A DNA stretch of 44,206 nt, from the NCBI GenBank assembly GCA_002224055.1, contig AZLU01000188.1, positions 35,695 to 79,900 of the forward strand, in the 5' to 3' direction. Source of the stretch: Pezizomycotina sp. ARF18 (taxonomy: Eukaryota > Ascomycota). A program made the translations under genes and the position numbers. The notes below the pieces were generated by a model, which searched no databases, was not told the DNA's origin, and saw only the letters and a list, made by a program, of their open reading frames with translations. This document shows, in pieces, positions 35,064-44,206 of the stretch; position 1 is the stretch's first letter; each line of letters opens with the position of its first letter.

Positions 35064-38000
35064 TCAATGAACAACGACTCCATCTTCGACTTCACTCAAC
35101 CACCTGGCGACTCCTTCGGTCAGTGCGTTTTCAACAACGCCTTTCCTATCGTCGACCACTTGCCGGACGACGAATTCGAGCGCACGAGCACCATGCTGCG
35201 GCACTCGCGAGGTGGTGGGGGCGGATCCTTTCTGGTTACTTCCGGGCGGCGCAACGGCTGGCCACGGGTGTGGCTTGAGGACCTCGACAGAGGGGGACGT
35301 TCGGATATGACGCGCTCGACTGCGGTGACGAGGGTATCGTCCATGTCCATGATGTTACTCTTCGATGATTTCTTCTTCCTCGTCCTTATCGTCGGCGGCA
35401 GCGGGAGCGGCATGGGATGTCGACAGCCCAATGTTGAAGGAACCGAACTGCGGACTCATTGGACGGCGGACCACCCTCTTCTCCGGCGAAGCTTGAGACG
35501 CTTGATCGTGTTGGCCTTCGTGCTCGCTACCAACGTCGTGCAGACGTCAACCACTTCCACTCCGCATCGCCGGCTTCGCTCGCCAGAGTGGGCAAAGTGG
35601 GGGGTCGGTTCAGCACGCATGGCCCTGCGGATGTCATCCTCGAGAGACTGGTAGGACTTGACCGATTGGAGGACAAAGTCGGGTGGAACGTATCGAGGAA
35701 GCCCGCAACGTTGCCGTCGATTCGGATTCGCCCGTTGCAACCGGGAAAGGAGGCAGCACGGTGAGGGGAAAGGGAGATGAGTGAGTTTTCGAGGGAAGAA
35801 TCCGCGTGGTTCGTGGAAGTAGGGGAGGAAGGCAGCGGAGAGGATCCGATGATATCGGAGTGAGCCAGCCCCAGAGGCATCCCGAGGGGGATATCACATC
35901 GATGACGCCATCCTCGTCGACGGAAAATTTCAGCGCGCTCTCGGGGGCGAAACCGGCAGGCCATCCGGATTGCGGGCTGGATGTCGCATCTCGGGCATCG
36001 TCGGGGACCTCGTCGTACAAACCGAGGTACGGGTGATGATGGTCTTCGTCGTCCAGCTTGGCCGATGACGCCAGCTTGGAGTCGATGGTGCTCATCTCGT
36101 CCGCGGCTTGAGACGTAGTGCTGCTAGCCCCGCTCATGCTTCCCTGGCTGCGGGGACTGGACCAGATGCTGCTGAGGAAGCTGCCCAGCCACTTATGCCC
36201 GTGCTTCGGACGAATCATTGCTGTGGCCGCTGAGGTTAGTGGTGCCAGTCCGGCGGAGGGTATTCATGAGGGTTAAGCTGGCAGAAGAGCCGCTGCTCCC
36301 CGGCCGGTGATGCTCGGCGTTGGACGTGTTCTTGAGCGACGAGCTAAGATTCACGGCGTGAGGGTAGTATTGGCGGTAGTAGTCGTGCTACCGGACTTGC
36401 GAGATGTGGAAAGAGGGATCGGCAGCTGGTGTCCGCCGAAATTTGCAGGGAGAGAAGTTCCGGTACGGGGCAAGGAAGAAGGGAAGATATTTCCACCGGC
36501 TTGTTCATTTTCGGAATATCCCACGTAGCAGTCGGGTTTTCGTCGTCCTCGTTGACTCCTTCAACCATGCTCAGCTTGCTCGGAATGCGGCGGATCTCTC
36601 TCTTTATATCCGATCGCCTGGGTGGCGACTGACTCATAAAGTTGCCATCGTCGCTCGAACTACTAGCGATCAGATGCAAATCGTTGTTGTTCCAATGCGT
36701 CGTAGGAAGGGAGCGTGCAGGCAAGAACGCAGACAGCAAATGACGAGTTTCCTTGCGGATATCTTTTCGTCGCAGACAATCACAGTGCGCGATGGCACGC
36801 TCGTTCCTCATTACCGAGAGCCTCTGCTGCTGAATATGCCTTTTACGGTAAGACTTTGGTCCCAGAACGCTGAGCAGTCCGTGTGGTGGCCGAGGAAGGC
36901 GGTAAGTAGCGTAAGAAAGAAGCTAACCAGGTTAGTTGGAAAAAAAAAAAATAAAAAAACTGTGTTCCAGAAGATTTGCTTACAAGTTCCTGTCTCGGCT
37001 GCCAAAGGCGTTGCCAGCCCACTTCGCCTCCTCACGCCAGCTTCCCCAGCGGCCCTGACTGTGAGAACCGCGGAATCTTCATGCCAGCCATTACAGCCAC
37101 CGCAACCTTTCGATTTCCCGCCGCACAACCTCGTCGTTCATCAACGCGCCTGCATCCAGCGTCGCCTTCCGCCTCATCCCGAATGCCTGCGGAGGAGATA
37201 GCTGAACCCGTTTACTCAAAGCGGACAATATCCTGCGCGATAATACTTCCTGGATCTCGCTGAGGGCCCTCGTAATAACATCCCAATGCTTGGTGATAAT
37301 ATCCATCCTGTCGTCGACGAGCGAGTCGGAAGGCTCGTCGACTGACGACCTGGAGGACCGAAAATCCTCTTCGGGCAAATCATGCAGATCGCTATGAAGT
37401 CGTTTAGTTTGCATCTGCGCTGGAGTAAGCTGCTGCTGCTGCTGTTGCGGCTGTGAAGTAGTATTGTTAGGGAGGGTTATAACGAGGGAAACGGCGTAGC
37501 TGATGGATTTCGGCTGCTTCGGAATTTTCATCACGCTAGCTGGGGGCGTGTTGCTCTGCTGTGATTTGTTGGTCATCTTCGGAAACGGATATTCCGGATT
37601 GGAACCGACGGAACATTGCGGAGTAAAAATGGCGACATCCTTTGGAACCGGCGTCTTGAAGGAAACATGGGCGCTTCCTCCACCGACGACGTTAGCGATG
37701 CCGCTTACACCCGGCACAGTGGAATGTGAAGGCTGGAGAACGCTGAACGTCCTGGTAACAAGGACGCTTTTCCTTTTCTCTTGTTTCGACTGCTGCTGCT
37801 GCTCCTGCGGTTGTGGTTGTGGTTGTGGTTGTTGTTTGGAAAATATAGGGGACAACGGGTTCGAAGAGATACTCTGCGAGCGGGGTTTCCCAGCGATCCG
37901 CGTCGAGACGAAGCAGGCGGTGTTGGGGCGACATGGGGTGTAGATGGGAGGATGTGCACTTTTGTCGAAGGCCCCTTGTACGCTAGAACCGAAGACCCAA

Positions 38001-38398
38001 ACATGCATTCCGTCAGAACCCTCATCTCATCCTCGCTCCCCGGAGAAGCACTGTGGGATGCAGGGCTTCGCCTCCGACGAGAAAGGCCCGACGAAGGGAT
38101 CGTAGGCCCAGGCGCACTATGCGAAAGGCTTTCGGCAGTCGGACCAAAGACGATAGGGTTGGTGTCGTATACGTAAACTTTCGGCTCGCTCGAGCCTCTG
38201 TCCTGCGCAACGATAACCCGGATATCCTTCAGGGCTTCTGGTCGACGTGGCCGTGGCACGCGTCCGCGACTTGCTGGTAAGGGTAGTCCGGATACAGGAG
38301 GAACATGTGTGCGCATCTTCGGAATCCGTCCCGCTGAGGCTCAAACGGGAAGACGTGGGTGATGATGAAATCGCTGAAGATAATAATCTCCCAAGCAT
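35064..38398 (-). CDS. Folliculin-interacting protein (FNIP/Lst4-like)
   Basis: FNIP/Lst4 proteins pair with folliculin/Lst7 at the vacuole or lysosome and act on Rag GTPases in TORC1 amino-acid signalling. The start MLGRLLSSAISSSPTSSRLS leads to a FNIP N-terminal domain: ALKDIRVIVAQDRGSSEPKV, SLSHSAPGP, EMRVLTECMFGSSVLAYKGP and STKVHILPS. The centre has SISYAVSLVITLPNN, a Gln run, and MDIITKHWDVITRALSEIQE, fitting the FNIP middle domain. Then come long Ser/Thr/Pro-rich and acidic stretches (DEDHHHPYLGLYDEVPDDA). The C-terminal part reads RIDGNVAGFLDTFHP, VLQSVKSYQSLEDDIRRAMR and MDDTLVTAVERVISERPPLS, and ends RWLSEVEDGVVVH. An intron is likely near 36900-36970, where an A-rich stretch interrupts the frame. 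Many one-base breaks occur. The N-terminal motifs support the family call; I cannot confirm orthology to Lst4 itself. Confidence 0.75.
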
Positions 38399-40208
38399 TA
38401 TGAAGGAAAATAATAAATGAAGAGGTTTAGAGTAGTAAGCAGTAATTAAGGAAATGAAAGGGAATATAAGAGAGAAATAAGGATAATGAGAGAAAAGAGA
38501 CGATTATAATTATTGTGTCCTGTGGCTCTAAAACGCTTCCGTAAGCCGTCGGTTCGCCTTCGTTTTGAGACTTGCGTCACCTAAGTCGAAGCCGAACCAA
38601 GCCCGCCATTTTCGTCGTCCAAAGTCTGAGTTGACAGTAATAACGCAATCCGTAATCTTTACTTCTGCTTTAAGTTAACACTGTACGGCTGCCTTTGTAC
38701 TCCGATACCTTTTTCCTTTCCTTGTTTTTTTTTTTTATTCCTTTTGCCTCCCTGGTTTCGCTGCGGATTTGGAGAATGGAAATAAAGGACCTCTTCGGGA
38801 ATAAGAGAGGTTGACAAAGAAGAAATAGAGAGAACAAACGGTCCGCCTAAATCTTTCTTATTAATATAGAAAAGAGGCTGACGTATGTGTATATATATAC
38901 CGAAGTACCTCGATACGAAGGAGTTCGACGGTTCCAGGGAAAAAAAGAAAGAGAGGAGAAGGAAAAGAAGATTACGGAAAGGGGTGGCTTTTTTTTTTTT
39001 GATATATAGGTTACGTAGTAGTGTGGTGTTGCAGTATAATTCTGTCCGCCCTCCGGTATTTATTTTATTGTTGTTGTTATTTTAATTTGGGGAAAATAAA
39101 AATAAAATAAAATATTATTCCTGGGGAAATAAAGTAGGAAAATAAAAATAAATTTGGGGGGCCAGATCCTTTTTTGAACTAAAATAAATTCTAAGTAAAT
39201 AGAGCAGAAATTACTGTTAGTGATAGCAGCTTATACTACTTCTGGCAGTAAAAATAAATGATCAATTAATTATTTTCCTTTTTTTTTTTTTTCCTTTGTC
39301 GGCCCTTTCCTCTTCTTTCTTTCTTTTTCTTTTCTTTTTTTTTTTTTGGGCGCGTGCCTCCTTTCCGAAAACAAAAAGATAGTAGAAAATAGCTCGTATG
39401 CCACTGTTTTGATGGTGCTCACCTCTCCTTTGAATGTCTCACTTGCTTTATAGTATCCTCCCACGGAGCACAGAAAATCAGAGATGGATGACCAGCGGAC
39501 GAATGCAAATCGACAAAACGCCTCCCCGGAACGACGAGAACAACGAATATGACAGAGGGCTATGATGGGTGATCTGGATGATGGATGGTTGCAGCTATGA
39601 GTCGACTCAAGCACCTCAAAAAGATTTCTGGTAAAAATAATAATGGGGCTGTGAGGAGAAGGAAAGCTGGTTAGAAAACTGCCACACGCAATAGTCGACA
39701 AGAAGAGAAGAGTAGTAGTAGTAAAGACGGAGAAATCCAAGACTAAAGATTTAGGGAGGAACATTAAACCCAGTAAGGCTGAATGCGTCTGGAACAAGTA
39801 CAAAAAAAGCAAGATAACAGGGCGAATATCATGATGGTGATAAGAAAGTCCTTCCAAGTTATCAACCACTTGCAGTGCATTAAAGATAGTGATAGATCCT
39901 CTCTGCAGAGCTCTTTTTCGGCTGCCTGTCTTGGTGTTCTATATAAAAGGGGATATGCACCATCGCTTGTACTTACGACGCGCGGTAACAAAAAGGAGAA
40001 AGGAAAAAAAAAAAGGTAGTGATATATTATTATTATTATATTATTATTAATGAACAAGCAAAAGGTAGTAAAGGAGCGGGAGTAGCTAACCCACGAGGAG
40101 CAGGAGTTGCTATAGGCTTACTGCAATAGCCAACACGAAGGATCTATAAAAAGATTTGCTTCGTGGAGGTGGAGAGTGGGGGTGATTTTAAAAATAAAAA
40201 TAAAACTA

Positions 40209-40233
40209 TAAATAAATAAATAAATAAATAAAA
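40209..40233. repeat. (AAAT)n tetranucleotide repeat
   Basis: About six uninterrupted AAAT/ATAA units. Confidence 0.9.
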
Positions 40234-40689
40234 GAAAGGAAGCAATACAGACAAAAGACAAAGCAAAGCGCGGGTGATCATTTTCTCATCGCAAGCACGC
40301 TTTTTGGACCATTAATTTTTTCTGTCTTTTCCCATACCTTCACAACAAAGGAAGATGTTCATGTTACAGCCGTGTATGATATATTATTGCTTTCAAGCGA
40401 CTCAAGAGCAGCCTTTGTGATGTTGTCAATAGGCAGTATATATGTGCGGGTTCTCAAACAAGCGATATATTCTGCCGAAAAAGGGTACAACAAACTATAG
40501 CCATCATGATATAGGAAAATCTTGCGACGAACAAAGAGAATAAGGGGTGATGTGCGTCCAAAGTGTTGCGGCTATAAGGAATAGTGAAATTGTAACAGTT
40601 AATAAAATAAACAGAATACCACTCACCAAAGTTCGCGAGGTCACGAAGTGATCTTAACAAAGAAAGGGAAAAAAAATTATTCGCGTTTC

Positions 40690-40715
40690 TTTTTTTTTTT
40701 TTTTTTTTTTTTTTT
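40690..40715. repeat. T26 homopolymer
   Basis: Uninterrupted run of 26 T on the plus strand. Confidence 0.9.
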
Positions 40716-43166
40716 ATTATACTACGCCGACGTGGACAAATCAAAGTAAAAAGTTGTTTCGTGCGAGCTTCGACCCACTCGAGTGCGTAATATAATGTAC
40801 GACTTGCCGTATCTACCTCTTGTTTTGTTCGGTTACTGGATAAGCTTGACTTTTTTTTGTTGGTAAGCTGCAGGAGTAGGTTCCTGAAATCTCCGAAAGT
40901 GCTTGTCGTACGTTAATGGACCAAAAAGAAAAAGCGACGAGGATAATTGCGCCGGAAGCCGAGTCGTGACAATAGAAAGGGGGAAAGAAATAAAAATATA
41001 AAAAAAAAAAAAAAAAAGGAATTGGCCGCAGTAGGAGAACAGAAACAGACGGGGCCCAAGAGATCACAGGGAGTCTCGTCAGTGAGTGCCGTCAGATCCC
41101 CCAACCGAGTTTCGCCAGACGTATAGAGTAACACTCGTGCGCAGAGAGGGATGCCAATGTCGAAAGTGTTGGTTATCAATATCGATGACTGATGTCGATA
41201 TTATTGTTACTCCTGGATTTCCTTGCCTTGAGAAAAGCCCGCCAGGCAGCCGGTAATTATTAATACGCAGGAGCACTCTGGATATATAAATATCTTTAAA
41301 ATAATGTAATATATATTGGAAAAGGTATAATATCACAGGCCCTCTCCCAAGTAGTAGTAGAACGTGGTTCGAGCGTGGATGCTAAGGCGGGAAGAATTGG
41401 ATGCTTATTTATCATTCTTTCGAGAATAAAGGAATCCAAATTCCACGGTAATATCCGTGATTCAATCAACTCTTACGCAGACCCCTGGCACCATGAAGTA
41501 ACGTTTTGTAACTCTTGTCCTTCGATAAAGAGTGAAAGGTAGTCAATGGAGAGGTTGCAAAGCGTACAACGTGGGGACCCTTTACGTTATAATTTTGCGT
41601 ATGATGTAGGTACGTGGTGATTGTCGAAGATCCTCCCTCTGATAAGCTGTTCAAGATCGAGATTTCGATAACAGGATGGAAGATTCTGAAGGAAAGTCAA
41701 GACGACGAAAAAGGAAAAAGAAATAAAGCAGAGAAGAATACTATTTGCAGCAGCAATGAAATGAAAGGAATCAAAAGGAAAGGAAAGAAAGAAACCGAAT
41801 AAAGATGTTTAAAATAAAATCAATTGGATACTGAATTAAGAGGAAGCCCAGTGGATATAGAGGACTTGAAAACGACCCTCTTTGTCCTAGTCTTCTAGAC
41901 CAGATATCAATAAAATAATATGTATATTATCGAATATACAAACAGGTTCAAATGGAAATTTAGAAACTAAACCTGCTTTGATATAGTAATAATGTTTGTT
42001 GATTTGGTGGGAAATCAATCGATGCAATGCTAGATGGAAGTATCCGGTACAGAAGCAGCGGGGACTCTAGACCTCCACCGTACGCCCCAACGAGTACTGG
42101 TTACAGCTGAGATGCACACGGCAAAAGGTGCTGGAAGTGACCCTCCTTGCTGGAACTCGATTAGATGCTTGTCCAGTCTGGCCTCTCCTTGGTATAAACA
42201 AATTTCTCACTATTCTGCATTTTGTTTCTCTTAACATTCGATATATAATAACCGGATTCTACTAGGAAGAAAAAGCCTTCAGCCATTAGTGGATTAGTGC
42301 TTGAACGCCCTCTACTAGTATTCATTTCAAGAAGGTTATTCTCAATCAAAAGTCAAGTATTACGAAAAGATACAAGCAAGAACTGCTCAATTGACGGAGT
42401 GCTCTTTTTCTTTTTTCTTTTCAAACCCTTGCAAAAGTGGAGATTTGCACATGTGTGGTCTCAAAGGGTCAAAAAAAAAAAGAGGACAGAAACGATCAGC
42501 TTTTCCTTCTACAATCCAAGTATAGAAGGCCCATCCCTTGCAACAATGCAACATATTGGAATTCACCGGTATCCGATAGGACGACAGGCAAGAAAGAAGG
42601 CCGGGTCGGGAGGGTCATCGGTGAGGAGCTTGTTACTCAAGTTCTAATAATCAACAAACGCTGAAAGGCGAGCGTAAGTATGCCAATTCCTCTCTGCTCT
42701 CAATAAGAGAAAAGGAGATGCATATAATACGGATAAACTAATCGAGCCATTTCACTTCATAAAATTGTTTCCAACCTTCTATCCAGGAGCGCCACTAATT
42801 TTTCTGTTGAGAGCTATATTCACCTGAATCCTCCATTTCGTGGAATTATCCAACGCAAACGACCGCGAATCAGGTCACCTTTTTATTTGAGCAGATGTGT
42901 TATTTTCTACGAAGACAGGTTCAACTGTTCAGACTGTGCAAATGGACTCTTTCCTAACTGGAGGACGTCGGCCGTGAATTAGACTTTGCCTCCCAAGGAG
43001 AGAAATGTCTTCGACACTTAAGTCAAACTAGGAATAGATCGAAGCAGGAAAGAAGGTGTTTTCCATCGATCAGAGAAAAAAAAAAAGAAAAAAGAATATG
43101 AGGCTAGCGGGAAGAAGATCATATGTCCAAACGGTAAGTAGACAGTAGTCTAAAAATCTGAGCAAA

Positions 43167-43168
43167 TT

Positions 43169-43208
<40 letters not shown>

Positions 43209-43210
43209 AA
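43167..43210. repeat. T22A22 perfect palindrome
   Basis: Exactly 22 T (43167-43188) followed directly by exactly 22 A (43189-43210), giving a 44-bp perfect inverted repeat with no spacer. T23 at 43573-43595 lies 360 bp further on. Confidence 0.95.
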
Positions 43211-43859
43211 GTAGTAGATAAGACGAGCATCCCGGAGCCTCAAAAAATAATGGTGCGGAAACTTTAGACATGTTTCTGGGCACTTGAGGTTTGGGGTACT
43301 TCCATTCCTTCTCGCCAATTTACTCGAAATCAACTTCTATTTTGCTTTAATCACAAAACCTGGCATGACAGGACGAAACTCGAAGAGGTGATATTGATAC
43401 GGGCCGAAATCATTGGGCGGAGCTCGTGCATCTAAGTATGCTTTCAATTTGATCTATTTCCTTTCGAAGGGGAGTGCGGGAACGACAAGACCAGCTAAAA
43501 CAAGCATGAACTTGACCAAAGAGCTAGAGGGCTCGGATGACCACCCCCTCTCTCCTCCTTGAGTGTCCTGTCTTTTTTTTTTTTTTTTTTTTTTTAAACT
43601 GGAGGACACCATCTTTTTTATTTTATTTACTTAATTTTTTAAGCTAAATTTCCTTCCGGCCGGCCGTCCGTTGAATCTACGGTAACATGCCCTACGAGCT
43701 CCACCTTGCTCTACTTATATTTTATTTTCAAATCAATCCCCATGTGAAGAAAGAGTGCACACCTTTCTCTTTCTCGACAAAAGTGGCATCTCAAAGAGGG
43801 CGAAAGAAGTAGTATTTTCGTTGCCCTTTCCGGAAGGACCCTTGTAATCAGGAGAGCTC

Positions 43860-44180
43860 GTGAAAAACATGAACACTCCGTCCCGTCCGGTGGATGTCAA
43901 AGGCACGAAGAAGAAAGACACTTGGTCGAGGCTTTTGAACGCCGCTGACGGCTATCCATCCTCTGGTACGATCTCAGTGGCGGTGATGATATCGACGGCT
44001 CTTGAGGAGAGTGTAAGTTGTTTTTTTTCTTCCCATTTTATCGAGAAGCACCACGCGTATGCCAGCAAGGGCAGAAGTTCCAAGGCGGGGGAAACTCGTC
44101 TTCGCGCTCTGTTTGGAATAACAAAGTGCGAAAGCATTGACCATGGTGCAGGTATCAACCCAGTAATGTGGTCACGCTGA
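43860..44180 (+). CDS. Possible partial gene at the right edge
   Basis: A frame opens near 43860 and reads through a possible start MNTPSRPVDVKGTKKK (43869), then DTWSRLLNAADGYPSSGTIS and VAVMISTALEES. It meets a good GTAAGT donor at about 44011. Composition changes here from A/T tracts to coding-like sequence. The frame continues to 44180 unspliced. I recognise no family, and the gene would extend past the window, so this is tentative. Confidence 0.3.
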   Translation: MKNMNTPSRPVDVKGTKKKDTWSRLLNAADGYPSSGTISVAVMISTALEESVSCFFSSHFIEKHHAYASKGRSSKAGETRLRALFGITKCESIDHGAGINPVMWSR

Positions 44181-44206
44181 GATCTTTCTGCAGTCATAGC
44201 TGCTGC

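Larger units (their letters stand above)
38399..43859. other. Gene-free 5.4-kb region
   Basis: No gene I can support. The first part should contain the promoter of the FNIP/Lst4-like gene. The stretch holds many A/T tracts: T12 near 39280, T12 near 39337, an AAAT repeat at 40209-40233, T26 at 40690-40715, A17 near 41002-41018, T22A22 at 43167-43210 and T23 at 43573-43595. Moderately GC-richer islands (41340-41660, 42030-42200, 42880-43060 and 43240-43560) show only short frames without family resemblance. A 199-codon minus frame (39270-39869) is discussed as rejected. Confidence 0.45.

Noticed and set aside
37091-38008. A 305-codon minus frame as a gene of its own
   Set aside because: It is the central part of the FNIP/Lst4-like protein. 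The N-terminal FNIP motifs continue in neighbouring frames upstream, so it is one gene split by frame breaks.
39270-39869. A 199-codon open frame on the minus strand
   Set aside because: The C-terminal part is a lysine/glutamate run created by a T-rich tract, the rest lacks any family resemblance, and no splice structure or conserved motif supports it. I treat it as chance.

Overview
This window is nuclear DNA from a filamentous ascomycete fungus, probably Pezizomycotina. The genes are close together and read from both strands. Most introns are short (about 50-130 nt), with GT-AG ends and a CTAAC-type branch site near the acceptor. The gene set includes fungal-type proteins: a Dicer-like 1 helicase/RNase III, a fused uridine kinase/UPRT, and an Lst4/FNIP-like protein. 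There is no operon structure, ribosome-binding site, rRNA, convincing tRNA or CRISPR array.

Layout. 1-1.77 kb: low-complexity non-coding DNA. 1.77-3.45 kb: a divergent pair of mitochondrial genes, ATP synthase subunit f (ATP17, minus) and a complex I NDUFS4-type subunit (plus), sharing a 298-bp promoter. 3.7-5.5 kb: uridine kinase/UPRT (minus). 6.86-8.2 kb: GID8 (plus). 8.9-11.15 kb: ESF1 (plus). 11.5-14.1 kb: CEF1/CDC5 (minus). 15.8-21.5 kb: DCL1 (plus). 21.5-27.2 kb: gene-poor, with decayed Tc1/mariner-type transposase fragments at 24.2 and 25.6 kb. 27.2-28.8 and 30.1-31.8 kb: two unrecognised multi-exon genes (minus). 31.8-35.06 kb: very AT-rich, with long A/T tracts and a 24-bp palindrome. 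35.06-38.4 kb: FNIP/Lst4-like gene (minus). 38.4-43.86 kb: apparently gene-free. 43.86 kb to the end: a possible partial gene.

The genes are mostly unrelated housekeeping functions: oxidative phosphorylation (ATP17, NDUFS4), pyrimidine salvage (URK1), glucose-induced ubiquitin ligase (GID8), rRNA processing (ESF1), splicing (CEF1), RNA silencing (DCL1) and TORC1 nutrient signalling (Lst4-like). I see no dedicated cluster. The closest thing to a joint arrangement is the shared promoter of the two respiratory-chain genes.

A caution for any reader: nearly every recognisable gene is interrupted by single-base frame breaks, almost all of which look like one missing base, often in a short homopolymer. 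Splice sites and conserved residues on both sides are intact, so I read these as consensus-sequence deletions rather than pseudogenes. The gene spans below therefore run across frame breaks. I saw no convincing undescribed system. The most unusual items are the tandemly doubled transposase motif at 24.2 kb, the perfect T22A22 palindrome at 43.2 kb, the T13A13T9 tract inside an ESF1 intron, and the 24-bp perfect palindrome at 33.3 kb.
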